This document shows positions 10,474 to 23,400 of a stretch of DNA of 64,000 bases, one piece after another. The stretch is taken from NCBI RefSeq assembly GCF_004193775.1, contig NC_041008.1, forward strand, positions 18,991,731 through 19,055,730, read 5' to 3'. A program made the position numbers and the translations under genes. The notes below the pieces were generated by a model. The model ran no database searches and was not told the DNA's origin. It worked only from the letters and a program-made list of their open reading frames with translations. The stretch's first letter is position 1. Every line of letters starts with the position of its first letter. The DNA is from Glycine soja (taxonomy: Eukaryota; Streptophyta; Magnoliopsida; Fabales; Fabaceae).

Positions 10474-12533
10474 AGATTAGAAAGAGAAATGAAAGCTTCT
10501 ACCTACAAATTTTGATCGCAATACTTTGCATAAATAAAATCTATGATACTAGAATATGGAATGGAAATTATGTAAAAAAGCCAAAAGGTATGATGCACAT
10601 TTGTGCCTAGACTCGAGCAAGCATTTGCCATTATTACTTCTCTATTGATGCAAATGAAACTATTGATGAAAATATTTAAGATATGAGTAGAGAAATAAGT
10701 TCATCTGCAAATAGTCACTAGAGTAACACTCGAGTTGGTGACGAGAATTCTAGGACTTGTAGTCTCTCCAAATTTATTGATCATCTTTGCAACTCATGTA
10801 AATAATGATGAGGTAATTTCTTTTGTAATGATTGGTTATATACTAGTGAACTATAGACTACTAAAACTTTTTGCTTTCAAGGCAACTCAACCTGTTTGAG
10901 AATTTGTTATATTATGTTAATATTTATACAAAGGCTAGAGATTCATCTAAAAGGTTAAGTGCTAATTTTTATGATTATTTTTGCAATGATGATTTTTTTC
11001 TTGGGCACAAATACGACTCGACTGATATAGTTGGAGATCCCTCTCATGCTTGTCTCTTTGGATGAATAAAGGATACCAAGTTTGCAGGATCCATACCTTT
11101 ATTGAAAGCCTACTTTGTTAGTAAAGATAATGGGGCAAGGTTATTCTCTCTCAATATTTTAAATACATTTCTATGTAGTATATTTCTTATTGTTTCTAAT
11201 AACTTTTCTATCTACAGTATGATGCACTTAAAATTGAGCTACTACCTAATCAAGTTGAATTATGATTGGTAGAAAGCTCATAACCCAACATTATAAGAGG
11301 TGAAATGATCGTTATCTAGACAAAGATAAATTATGTGCAATGGGAGATAAAGAAACTTTGGTAGAACTATACACTCAGAATGTCATCCAACTGTGCTCAT
11401 CTGGTAAACTCTCAAAAGACCCTTTGTTTAGAAAAAAATTCGATAAATATTTACAAGGAAAAAAATAAAATAAGTTTATCTTATAAGATGGTTTGAAAGA
11501 GAAACTTATTTTATTTTCTTACTTTCTTTCCTTATAAATATCTATTCAATTAGAAGTTTTTCCAATTAAGTTGCCCTTAAAATTTACCAAATAAACACAG
11601 TTGATGACATTCTGAGTGAACAGTTTGGCCAAAGTTTCTTCATTTTCTAGATCATGCAATTTATCCTTGTCTGAAGCAACACTTATTTCACCTCTTATAG
11701 TGTTGGTTTGTGACTCCTATGCCATTCATAGTTCAACTTGATCAGGCAATAGCTTAGCTTTAAGTGCAACATATTATAGATAAAAAATCAATTAGTATCA
11801 ATAAGAAATATACTACATAGAAATGTCTTAAAAATATGGAGAGAGAACAACCTTTCAACAATATTTTCACTAACAAAGTAGGCTTGCAGTAAAGGTATGA
11901 CTCTTGCAAACTTGGTATCCTTTACTCATCCAAAGAGACAAGCACGAGGAGGATCACTAACAATATCATTGGCATTGTACATGTGCCCAAGAAAAGAATC
12001 ATGATTGCAAAAGAATAATATCATAAAAATTAGAACTTAACAACCTTTTAGATGAATCTCTAGCCTTGGTCTAAATTAGAACATGATAACAATTCTCAAA
12101 TAGGTTGAGCGACCTTGTAAGTAAAATATTCTGGTAATCAATAGTTCACTAGTATTTAAACAATCATTACAAGACAATAATTAAATTACCTCATCATCAT
12201 TTACATTTGAGTTCCAACAAAGGTGATCAATAAATTTGGAGACGCGACAGGTCTTGAACTTCTTGTCATGTTGCTCTAGGGACCATTAGTAGATGAACTG
12301 ATTTCTCTATTCACATCTAGAATATTTTTGTCACCAATTCCATCTGCATAATGGCATATTCCTAATGCTATTTAGAGAAGTAAATATGAACAATGCTTGC
12401 TCGAGTCTAGGCACAAATATGCATTGTACCTCTTAGCATTATAATATCCTAGCTAGCTTTTAATTATGTACAAAGTATTATAGTTGATCACAACATGTAG
12501 CTAGATGCTTTTTTTTCTCTTTCTAACATATCA
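10474..12533. repeat. Large inverted repeat (palindrome), arms about 1 kb
   Basis: The left arm (10474 to about 11485) and right arm (about 11500 to 12533) are diverged reverse complements. Matching anchors are 'tgcctagactcgagcaagcat' type text at 10602-10625 versus 12400-12415, 'tctccaaatttattgatca' at 10764 versus 12220-12240, the 'ggataccaagtttgcagg' type text at 11070 versus 11910, and 'tcagaatgtcatc' at 11377 versus 'gatgacattctga' at 11602. The centre (11455-11530) is itself a small palindrome. Both arms keep phrases that look coding (KDTKFAGSIPLLKAYFVS on the plus strand of the left arm), so the unit is probably a duplicated gene fragment of unknown identity. A transcript through it would fold into a long hairpin. 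Confidence 0.75.
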
Positions 12534-13920
12534 CTAAAATGGAGGAAAAATTATCCACAACAACAAAGACTAAAAAAACCACAAACCCTCATTCTTATTA
12601 GGACCAAACTTCCTATAGATGTTGCAACCATCTCAATTTCTAAATTCCCTATTTAATTTAATTATAGAATCACTACTCCTTGGATTTATTTAATTATAGA
12701 ATGGTAGATGTCCTTCTTATTGGTAGAGGAGGCTGACCCCACAACTACAAAGGCTAAAAAAAATAGAAATGATTGTGGTATCAAAGTTGTAATTTTTCTA
12801 GAACAACAAAAAAACAAAAAAAAGATGCAAAAATGGTTATATTGTAAACAACCCCAAAACAAGAAATCTCATACCCATGGTTATTAAAATTGAGATTATA
12901 CTAGTGTGATTGCACAATTTTACAAGTAAATGAAGGGCTTCTGTGATGGATCGGAGAAAGGATTGTTGGGAGGTGAGACTGTTGTTGCGATTTTACTGTT
13001 AAATAAAAACATATGTTAATTTGTTGATTTGACTATCCTAAAAACCCTAAATCTTTTCTTCTTTGGTTCAAAATTACCTGAAATTCGCGTGATCCTATCT
13101 CTCAATCCATTCATGTATGACTTTTTTGTTATTTGGAATAGCCGGACATTGCAGCCACATTGTCGCCACCAATTTGTATTGTCGATAGAATCTTCATTGT
13201 AGCTAGATGCTTTTTTTTCTCTCTTTCTAATATATCACCAAAATGGAGGAAAAAATTATCCACAACAACAAAGACTAAAAAAACCCCAAACCCTCATGCT
13301 TATCTGGACCAGACTTCCTGTAAATGTTGTCAACATCAAAATTTCTGAATTCCTTATTAAATTTAATTATAGAACCAATACTCCTTGGATTTATTTAATT
13401 ATAGAATGGTATATGTTCTTCTTGGTAGAGGAAGCTGATCCCACAACTACAAAGACTAAAAAAAATAGAAATGATTGTGGCATCAAAGTTGTAATTTTTC
13501 TAGCACAAAAAAAAAACAAACAAAAAAAGATGAAAAAATGGTTGTATTATAACAAAAAGATGCAAAAACAACCCCAAAACAAGAAATCTCATACCCATGG
13601 TTATTAAAATTGAGATTATACAAGTGAGATTACACAATTTTACAAGTAAATGAAGGGCTTCCGTGATGGATCGAAGATAGGATTGTTGGGAGGTAAGATC
13701 ATTGTCATGATTTTACTATTAAATAAAAACATATGTTAATTTGTTGATCTGACGATCCTTAAAATCCTAAATCTTTTCTTCTTTGGTTTGAAATTACCTG
13801 ATTGTCGCATGACCTTATCTCTCGATCCGTTCATGTATGACTTTTTTGTTGTTTGGAATAGCCGGACGTTGCAGCCACACTGTCGCCATCGATTTGTATC
13901 GTCGATAGGATCTTCGTTGT
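12497..13920. repeat. 702-bp tandem direct duplication
   Basis: The sequence from 12497 ('gtagctagatgcttttttt') repeats from 13199 with about 90% identity by eye, through 'attatccacaacaacaaag', 'acccatggttattaaaatt', 'acatatgttaatttgttga' and 'gccggacattgcagccaca'. The two copies are adjacent and in the same orientation. The first copy overlaps the outer end of the inverted repeat at 12497-12533. No gene was recognised; minus-strand frames in copy 2 (13736-13981) have low similarity to anything I know. Confidence 0.8.
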
Positions 13921-15392
13921 TGCGTGTATCCCTTTTTGCGGCTGCTACGTTTTGCCCTTCATATTTGTAGACGGGAGACACTCAACTATCGGAGTCTTGT
14001 GTCTCTTAGGGTTTAAATAAAACTAGGGTTGGATATTTGGGCCGTTGGTTCAATGGGCCCAACATGTTTTTTACTGCTTTCTCTCTCTCTAGTTGGCTAG
14101 GCCTTTAACTTAAGCTAACTCGAGCTAAGTGTAGTAACTAATAATAATAAAAAATAAAATTATTATTATTATAAACATATTAAACTATGTAACAACAGTA
14201 ATAAAAATATGATAAACTAAAAAGTTGTAATAGAAAATGAATAAAACGTAGCATATAATTATGAATTTCAATTATATATTAATGTACATTTTATGAATAT
14301 GTGATTTATTATGATTATGAATTTTTAATTTAATTTTATTTAATGTTAGATTTAGAGGTTATTTTCTTTAATTGTGTGTTTTAAGTAGAAAGATATACGA
14401 TCATACTATTTAGTTACAATTTTTTAGTTATGATCTTTCATTTCTCTTTTAATCCTAGGGAAAATCTCGATTTTAACAACTTTTTTTATAGTATTATATT
14501 GATATATTGAATGAATATGCAAGAATTAATTATTTAATTTTTATAATAAATTAGTTAATGAAAACTTCCATTTACTCTGAAGTGAACCCTACATTTCATA
14601 GAAAATAAATATCAAAAACTTATATTAAGTTTTCAACCAAGCAAATTCAATTATGACATTTCTTCTTTGTTTTCATTCATAACTTGTCTATCACAATTTA
14701 TTCAAAACAAATGTTTATTCTTTCCAGTAATTTCTGTTATATTCAAATACATTCAAATAAAATTATTGGACTGCTAGAAAAAAATATATAAAAAATAAAC
14801 TTGGTTACTACTTATCATCATTTTTTATTTTTTTCTAAAATTTGATTACTAAAAAAAGCCCAATTATCTATACAAATTTAAGAACGGAGCACATGTAGGA
14901 TCCAGCTATTTGAAATTAACGTCAACAGTTTTAATTTCATCTCAATGGACCAATCAATCTTAAAACTTAAGCTATTAAGTCAATAAAAGGTTGTTAATTA
15001 ATAAACAAGCTTCACTTCACAGTATGACAGTCACACAGAAACAGTTTATTTGTTTTTTTTTTAAGAAAAAAATATCTCTTGAACCCATTAATTATTGATC
15101 TAGGAGGTGCACAAATTAAAGCGGCTTCGTTCTTCTTATATGATTGTTTAGTTGTCTGAACTTTCTCTTTTATCATTTCGGTGACAAAAGTGTAGAACTA
15201 CTAACACTGGTGTTGAGATAATGATTCTTAGCACCTAGCTAGTGCCACTATTTAGTAGTAGACAAACTGTTATTCACTGTTCATATAGAGACAAGAAGAA
15301 AATATATTTGTGTCAGATAAAAATGTAATAATTGGTTACAATATGCATAATTTCTGACAGTACCTCAGGATCTCACTTAGAGTTTGTCTCGT
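13921..15392. other. Intergenic, AT-rich
   Basis: I see no gene. The stretch lies downstream of the GARP transcription factor gene and would contain its 3' UTR and terminator at the right end. It holds short runs of ATT/AAT near 14135-14175. Confidence 0.5.
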
Positions 15393-16991
15393 TCATATAG
15401 TCAGATCCAGAGTACTGGCTCTAATAATTTCCCCTTGCTCCTTAGAATGATCTTGTGCTTTTTTCAACCTGCTGCTGCTAAAGGAGGAGGATTGAGAACA
15501 CAAAGAGAGTGATAGATTGCTATCAACAACTTCATGGTCCACCATGCTTCCTTGGTTCTCAGCACTGACCCTTGAATTTAACTTAAGTGATAGATTCAAA
15601 TCAAGGTCAATATCTGAAGCCTTCCTTTTCAAGGTCTTCAGTTCCATCTCATTTGTTGTAAACTTATTATTAGGCATGAGTTCTTGTGCACTTGGCTGCG
15701 GTTGAGTTGATAGATGTAGATCAACCTGGCTCATTTTGATTTGTGTGGATGAGGATTCATTGCCACCAAATGAGAAGAACTTATGTTTTGGTTCATGAAC
15801 TTTGCTTGTTGATGGTTCATTAAAACTAGAAGAAGAATCAACTTGGAACATATTATGAATCCAATTGATGTTACTATTGGTCCCATGAGTCAATCTGCTG
15901 CCACAAAATTCAGCTCCAGATTCATCCAAGGAACTTCTATTCATGAAAGGCCCATGCACCATGTTTTCATAGATAGCAAGAGAAGCATCCCCATATCCAT
16001 ATCTGAAAAGAGAAGAAAGAATTTTATTCAGTTGTTCAATTCTAAATGAATGTTTGTGAGAATTTGAAGTGATGTTGGTAGAAGAATGTGTGCCTGTATG
16101 CTGAACTTTGGCTTGGATTATAGCCTTGAAGCATGGGAAGTTGGCTAAGATTGTAAACATTTCTGTCTCCAGTTTCTACAAGAAGCCTAGGATCAGCCAA
16201 TACTGTCATGTATAATTCAAATATTCATCAGGGACTTCTAACAATAAAAAACCCTAATCAGACTTACTATAGTAGCATTAATTATACAAAAACGGAAACC
16301 TTATTGTACCTTGATTTGTGTCTACCTTCTTGCTCCTGTACATCTGGCAAATGAAACATCGGAAAAGAAAATAATTTAACCAAATTGGAAAATTAAAGAA
16401 ATTAAAAAAAAAGAAGAAACTATTTAAAGAAAAACTTCGGTAGCAATTATTCTATGGCTTACCTGTAAATGACTCTTGACATGAGCAATACTTAAACCTT
16501 TGATGTTCATCAACTGAAGAACTAACTTTGGGGTTGCTCCTACACCCAAGCAAAGCAATATTTATTCAGAAAAATTAATAAATTATAACACAATTCAAAT
16601 TAATTGTTGAATTAATTAATTAATTAACCTAGCAAAGATTAATGATAAAATCCCTCAAGAAAATTGAAATCTAGCTAGAAATTAAGTCAGAAACAAGCTA
16701 TGTGCGTGTGTTGAACTCACTCTCTTGTCCTCCAAGTCTTTGAACAGCATGAATAAAGCGAAGATGAAGATCAGGTGTCCATCGTAGCCTTGGCATCTTA
16801 GATCTAACATAAGGCCTCACTGTGGTCTTCTTCTCGTTCTCTTCCACAGTGCTGTTGCTTGAGCTTCCTCCATTGTTGTTGTTTGGCTTGCTTTCATCTT
16901 CATTGCCCTCACTTTCTTCTTCACAACCTTCTTCGTTAGAAGGGCTTGTCTTTGAACATTCCGAGCCATGTCTCTCTTCTTCCATCCTCAT
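15393..16991 (-). CDS. GARP/G2-like MYB-type transcription factor with EAR motifs
   Basis: Five coding exons on the minus strand: 16991-16721, 16539-16463, 16343-16310, 16202-16094 and 16002-15393, joining in frame to about 366 residues. Exon 1 opens MRMEEERHGSECSKTSPSNE (a second ATG two codons on), followed by an acidic, Asn/Ser-rich stretch. The single GARP (G2-like) DNA-binding domain, about residues 65-120, spans exons 1-3: KMPRLRWTPDLHLRFIHAV, RATPKLVLQLMNIKGLSIAH and VKSHLQMYRSKK. The C-terminal half has two LxLxL repression motifs, DLDLNLSLKL and SNLSLSLCSQ, so it probably acts in the nucleus as a repressor. The closest relatives I recall are Arabidopsis At2g38300/At2g40260-type proteins and rice MOF1. 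Introns 1-3 have GT-AG ends; intron 4 (16003-16093, 91 bp) has a GC donor (CAG|GCACAC) and an AG acceptor. The last two exons join as Y-R-YGYGDASLA only if this intron is removed. The gene looks intact. Confidence 0.88.
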
Positions 16992-17400
16992 AATCCTTCC
17001 ACGCACACACTTGCCTTGGAAACTGGATTTTAAGATCACAATTTGAAGCAACAAGACAAAAGAAACAGTTTCTTTTCTCTATGTCTCTATATGTTAATTA
17101 TTGGTGGAATTGTTTGGAATTGAATACTTTTTACTTTTGCAACTCCTCCTATTGTTCTTCCTCCTCTATGCTTGGACATTGAAAAAGAAAACCCTTGATC
17201 TTAGCAACACCATATGATATATGGCTACATAAATCGATGACAAGCCGCGCGTACCTATATATGTGATACCCAGATAGTGAAATAGTCCAAATCGTAGATT
17301 GATCTTCACACAGAACTTAGAAGTTAGAATAGCTTCTCTCTCTGTCTCTCTCTCTCTTTATGTGTCTCTTTGAGATGGGTAAACGAATAATTTGGTTCTC
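16992..17400 (-). promoter_or_regulatory. 5' UTR and proximal promoter of the GARP gene
   Basis: Upstream of the start codon the minus strand is open without a stop as far as a TTG at 17054, but ATG codons support 16991 as the start. A CT-rich tract (ctctctctgtctctctctctc on the plus strand, about 17335-17370, GA-rich on the coding strand) is typical of plant 5' UTRs or GAGA-type promoter elements. No TATA box could be assigned with confidence. Confidence 0.4.
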
Positions 17401-18069
17401 ATTTCGTAAGCATGTTGGTGTATTTAATATATGCATGGACATCAAGGAATGGAAGGAATATACTTGATTATTTCATGTGAGGCCAATTTTATCTTTTACA
17501 ACTTGGATAACAATTTTTCTTTTTTATGTGATGATATATAGTAAAGTAGTTCATATGAATATATTATGGCCAGTCATATTAATTGTTTAGTATTACGTTA
17601 GTAGAACCGAACATATTGCATACAATAGGAAAAAATAAAAGAAATGTTTCCCGAGAAATTTGAAATACGAGTCTGATTCTTCTCATGATAAGAATACTAC
17701 TAGTACCGATACTAAATAATTAATAAAGAACAATAATATCAAGTGGGTCTCAGGGTTTCACTCCCCAAAATTCCGAGGCCAGCCACATATGAAGTCAAAC
17801 CATGGTCTTCATCCACTTTGTAGTCCTCCATCTATAGACTTTTAAGGTGTTAAATTTCAGTTTATAGGAAATTAAAAATATTAAAATTGATAATTTATAT
17901 GAAGAATTCATTTTTTTTAATAGAGCATATAAGTACATTTAAAAATAATCCACATTTAAAATATTAATTTCAATTTTCTTAATAATGCTTTGTCATATTT
18001 TTGTCCAAGCTAAGTACTCATAGTTGAGTTTGATTGAAATCAGGTTTGAATCTTGTTGTATAGGAGATG
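17401..18069. other. Intergenic, AT-rich
   Basis: I see no gene or recognisable repeat here. It is the distal upstream region of the GARP transcription factor gene. Confidence 0.5.
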
Positions 18070-18226
18070 ATCATGGTTCTAAGTTGTGGTGTGCAGCTTA
18101 ATTACAGTTCAAGATAAAGGTTTTTCGACTTATCACAATAGCATCATCATTATAATGTATTTGTCTGTAATTTCTTGTAATAATCAAGTATTGCGAGGAA
18201 AACTCAACCTTGATTTAGAACCATGA
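18070..18226. repeat. Small inverted-repeat element (MITE-like)
   Basis: The left end reads 'tcatggttctaagttgtggtg' near 18070 and the right end 'ttgatttagaaccatgac' near 18212, so the ends face each other as 'atggttctaa...ttagaaccat'. A ~155-bp element with such ends looks like a non-autonomous DNA transposon; the family is not certain. Confidence 0.45.
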
Positions 18227-20302
18227 CTATGATTCTTTATCCTGGCATATATAGTTGAGTTACAGTGGTGAGTAGTGATTTTGGCATAGTATCAATGTAC
18301 GTTAATAAATATGTATCTGACTGATATTGTTAACGTTGGTTGTATTTATAGGATGTCTAATACGAGTTGGATCTTACATCACTTGGCATGGTGTCCAAGA
18401 ATATTCTAGAATAGAACACTAAATTATTTCAGGGCGATGTAAGTTTATTTTAGTGGCTGGCTGGTCTTGTTCCTCGCTTGTACGAATTAATGTTAATTTC
18501 GGTCATCTACACTTAGCAGTTTAGGTTAATTCTCCTCTTAGACCCCAAGTAGCATTTTAGATGGATTGGCCTCGAGCCTAGCTAATTAATTAATAACGGA
18601 TTCAAATACGTTGATTCGAAAAATCTGATCTCTTTGTCAAAACATAAACAATGATGCTGATCAGACTGCTTATGATAGGATGATATCCAGGTGCTTAATA
18701 AAAAGGTATAGCATAATCGAGGTGAGTAGACTCAAGAAAAGGGCTATGAACTGTAATTCTGTGTTTATAAAAATAGTAAAAATTTTATTTATTAGAACAT
18801 GGTAGCTAGGGAACGTGATAATTATTAATCACTTTTCTTATCCAAAATGATTTTTTTTATTATTCCATGTAAAATAATATGATATTGTTTTATTCCATTC
18901 TAATCTTTTATTTATTTTGAAAAAAAAATATATTGTATTCATCAAGACAATTGCTTAAAGCATTCCAATGTAAGTAGATGTTGAATTACATGAGTTGTGA
19001 ACATAATATATATTATGAGATAATAAATCACGTTATACTTATACTGGTACATTATTTATATTACATAAATTCGTTGTCAACAATCACTTAATTATAATAA
19101 CTCAGTCTCATGATTCTCATTACACTTAAGCTATTTACACGGATGATAATTAACAGTATATGAGTCATTATTCATGAGAATTTGGAATGAAAGAAAATTA
19201 AAGGTGGGCACCACATAACATATTATTATTATTATTATAAATGTGAATTACCAGCCACACATGTATGACAGTAAGAAATGTATGAATAGACAGCAGTGAG
19301 TAACAGAAGGTGTGGGCATTTTGAATATTTCATTGATGCGTGTGAGAGACTGTGAAAATGTGATGCTGTGCTGTCTCTGATGCAGACCCAAACCTCTCAA
19401 AAGATAATATGAAATATATGCCCTTTCGTCGGGAATCACGGGGCTTGCTCCTCCTTGCATTATTTGCTAAACTCTGTTTCCTTTCTATATTTTAATTTCG
19501 TTTTTCATTTTATTTAACTTTTGTTTTCTTTTGATTTTTCAATGAGGTGAGGCAAGGATATCATTGCTCATATTATTTGGTATAAAAAATATTGATAAAT
19601 AATCGGATTTTACTTGTAAATATTGAAAAATAATCTCATATTCATCTTGGATCGACATAAATTTACAATATATGTGGGTTTCGTTTCTTTTTGTTAATTT
19701 TAAAGTCTATAAACTCAATATTTTGTTTTTTTTTTTTTCAATATATGTGGTTCAGTAATATTGTCAATGAAACTGTTCCCCCTCTCTCCAGCTAACGTTA
19801 CCATTCTCTCATTCCTCTTTGGTCGAAAAAGAGAATGCATTTTGGTTGGTGATTAGAGGAACCTTTTTCATTCCTCACTCGTGCGTAACCGTGTGGGCAT
19901 CTATGCATGCATGGATCGTGCATGACTCAGATCAACAAAGGCGTGGGAAAGGAAATCTTTTCTTATTTTCTATCAATCACGAGGTTCTTGATAATGGTAG
20001 GTTTTACAACCCCAACATTTGTCAACTTTATTATCGTGTAATATTGCAGCAATATGGGAGTCTTGTAGTCTACCCATTAATTCCGATAGCCAACTACTCA
20101 GAAATCAATGACGTACAACTTATAATATTATACGGAGATCGTTAACATAAGCGTATTTTTTAGTTGAAAAATGTTAACAACTTCCACAAAAAATTTAGGA
20201 TAGAAAACCCAATAGATTTTAAGGGTAATTAATTTTTATTAAGGATATTATAGTTTTTTAAGCTATACTTTTTTTTAAAAATTATACTTGTGTAAAATTT
20301 GG

Positions 20303-20310
<8 letters not shown>
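18227..20310. other. Intergenic
   Basis: No credible gene. Frames at 19248-19460 (minus, 70 codons) and 19819-20145 (plus, 108 codons) contain no domain I know and have no support from splice signals or composition. A short ATT run is at 19219-19240. Confidence 0.45.
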
Positions 20311-20385
<75 letters not shown>

Positions 20386-20406
20386 AGAGAGAGAGAGAGA
20401 GAGAGA
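20311..20406. repeat. Compound microsatellite (TA)n-(GA)n
   Basis: A perfect run of alternating TA covers 20311-20382 (36 repeats) and is followed within three bases by a (GA) run at 20385-20406. Length is likely polymorphic. The minus-strand frame through it (IYIYIY...) is an artefact. Confidence 0.95.
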
Positions 20407-23029
20407 TATTCGTAAAAGTTTAGAGGTAAAAAATTTATTGGGACTAATGTTGTGTTTGGTTGAGATGATATATATTTTGAAATAGAAAAAATGAAAATAA
20501 AAAAAATATTTAAATTAAAATACACTGTAAGAGATATGAATGTCACATGAAATAAATATTATTTCTTCTATATTTCTCTCCCTCACCCTAAACCTAAATA
20601 ATCTTGAAAGTAGTATATTTGTAAAGATTAAAATGAGAAATTTGTAAATTTATCGACTAAAAAAATTGTATATTATAAGGACTAAAGTAAGAAAAATGCA
20701 TGTTTATATATAAAGACAAAAACCTACATATAACTCTTGGTTAATTATCAATTAGTTTGCTTAAGTTTAAAAAATATAACATAACTATAAAAAAATAAAA
20801 GATGTTATTTTAAAATTTATACTATAAATACAATTTTTTAATTCGTATTTTATTAATATTATCACGTCAATTAAATACTATACAACAAGTTAATTTATAG
20901 TAAAAAAAATTAGTTTAAGATTAAATTAATCTATAGTTTTTTGAATCATTTGATAATTAATTAAATCTATGAACTTATATTTATTTTTAATGGGATCCTT
21001 CTATCTAACTTTCATTAAAATAAATAATAGTAGCCACCTCATTAAAAAACAAATACTTTGACCTAAGAAATTATTCCAATTTAAATGAAATTAAAAAATT
21101 TCTTAGTAAGATGTTCTTGTTTTTCTTTATACCCTTATTATTTTTTTCATTGTCTGATCTTACATAATTGTTTTTAATATCTTTTTCTTGGTTTGAGATA
21201 GATAATTCAAGATTTCTTTGATTGGGTATTTTGCTTTTGTCCAATTTTGAGTCTCTAAGTACTTTGATTGGATGGGAATCAATAGAGAAATAGTAAATCG
21301 TTCCATATTGAATCCAAAATTTTGATTCTTTTCAAAATTTGTGATATTTTATAACACATAGGGATAACTTACAGGTTATATACCAATCAAATTACTTTTT
21401 TTTCTTCTAGAATTTTTCAATTCATTTTCATTTTGAGATTAGAATTTAGATTCTAACTGTTTCAGAAACCCAATTAAAAAATTAGGAACTTAACTAGTTA
21501 TATATTTAAATTTTTAATGTTATATATTTATTTTCATCAATTATTAGAAATATATATTAAATATTCATTATATTCCTGATGTTATAAAATTATTCTATAT
21601 CAAAAAATTATAAAACCATTGTTATTTTTATTTGTAATTATATAAATTTTAATATATTATATATTAGTATTATATTTGTTATTATATGTTATTTATTGTA
21701 ACAAAAAAACTATATATTATTTATATAAAAGATATGTTAAGTTTTTTTGTTTTGAAAAAAGCTGTATTGTAAATCTTTATATTAGATGTCAATTTTTAAG
21801 TAAATGTATACAAAACATAATATAACAAAGAAATATAGTAAGTAATTATATAGTTATTAATTATTATTATTTTTATTTTTATTTTTATTTTCATATGGAA
21901 TAATATTTACAGTATTATTACTACTAATAAGTTTACTTTTTTTAATAAAAGTATTTACTTTTAATATTTATTTTAGTGACTATGAGGGTGGTCAAAAAAG
22001 TAAACGTGAGGTGTTTTATTTTTTGTCGTTAGCGACCGAAAAATACTATAGCTAAAATAACATGTGTTTTAGCGACCGCTATTGTCGACGCAAACAAATT
22101 ATAACTGCTATCGATTTAGCAACTAAAGCAAAGTGTATCATTTTGCGGTGATGTAGTCAGTCGCTAAGCTTTCGAAGTTGCCGTTGTACAAGACTTGGAG
22201 TGGTCTCTAATTGTGACTGATAGTGTTGGGTGACAAAATTCGGTCGCTATTTCGGATTTTTTCTTGTCGTGACTACAGAATTGCAAAATAATTTTAGATC
22301 TTACAAAGTAATTCTCAAATTCTCCCCGTGCTTTCGTAGTATTCTTCTTAAGTCCTTGTAGGTTGCTTTCAAATCCAACATTTTTATTTTTGCAAGTTAA
22401 ATATTATCACATCTCCAAGTTGATATTCTCATATTTTCATGTTAGTATTCTCATTTCCTGCAGGTTTTGAACTCAGGATTAATCTCTGCAGGTTCTTTAA
22501 CCAATATTTTTTAACCTTGCAAGTCCACTTAACTCTAGTATATTATCCTTCACAAGTCTCTTCAGGTTCACCCTACAACAACATTGCTATAAACTCACAC
22601 AACTAACTTAAAAAACACATTCCCCAAGTATCAATCCTTTGATTGAACATCTAATTTTTTTCTTATAGGTTCTTTTTGAAAGAGACCTTTCAATTAAGTG
22701 ATATAAGTATGCCTAACAATGACAAGATACAATCACTGTATAATTCTCACTTGACCATCTCTTGCAAATAATGACTTGTGCACTAAAATCCTTGTAAACG
22801 ACTAAACCAGAGATTGGCTACCTGAAAACCACCAAAGATTCTATATTAGGCTTCGTATATTGTTTCTTTTTGGTGCTGAACAATAACACATCAAATGCTA
22901 CAAAATAATACTTTTTTAATTATTAAAGTGCTTAAAAGTTATCTTTTATTCAAATATTTAATAATGTAAAAATAACTATATTTATATTAATTTTTAAATC
23001 CAAATTCTATTTGTCTGGCTTATTAACCA
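20407..23029. other. Intergenic, very AT-rich
   Basis: No gene seen. Around 22015-22265 the sequence changes to a more GC-rich text with repeated 'gcgacc' and 'ggtcgct' words (gttagcgaccgaaaaatac at 22028; attcggtcgctatttcgg at 22237) facing each other. This looks like the end of a DNA transposon, possibly CACTA-type subterminal repeats. The rest is AT-rich spacer. Confidence 0.45.
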
Positions 23030-23400
23030 CTCCTTCCATCATCCCTAAATATGTTCATTATTTTCAATTTTATTTGTATCATTTTTATAAGATTATTTTT
23101 AAGTTATTTTTTGTATTATTTATTTTTTAACTCAAATATCCTTAATTACTTTACAATAATGTTATGTATTATAAAAATATATTATCTTTCTTATAATGAT
23201 CAGATAAAAAGACTAACACATATTACCTAATTAAGTGAGAAAGTAATTGAGAGAAAAAAATGAATGAGTTTTAATAATTTTAAGAGAAATTTTGATAAAA
23301 TAATATAAATTATTAACAAGTTTAATGTTATTAACTATATTAATCAATTTTTTTAAAAGATTGCAAATTACTTAAAGAGATTCATATATTTAGGGAGGAG
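23030..23400. mobile_element. Stowaway-like MITE (Tc1/Mariner)
   Basis: The left end reads CTCCTTCCATCATCCCTAAA and the right end ...ATATTTAGGGAGGAG, which is the characteristic Stowaway terminal pattern of a CTCC start and an inverted 'ccctaaatat' word. The right flank is TA (23401-23402); the left flank is CA, consistent with one mutation of a TA target. It is 371 bp with no coding capacity. Confidence 0.7.

Noticed and set aside
19819..20145. 108-codon plus-strand frame as a gene
   Set aside because: No recognisable domain, AT-rich surroundings, no splice or promoter support; a chance frame is more likely.
20229..20546. 105-codon frame with a long Ile-Tyr run
   Set aside because: It is a translation of the (TA)n microsatellite.
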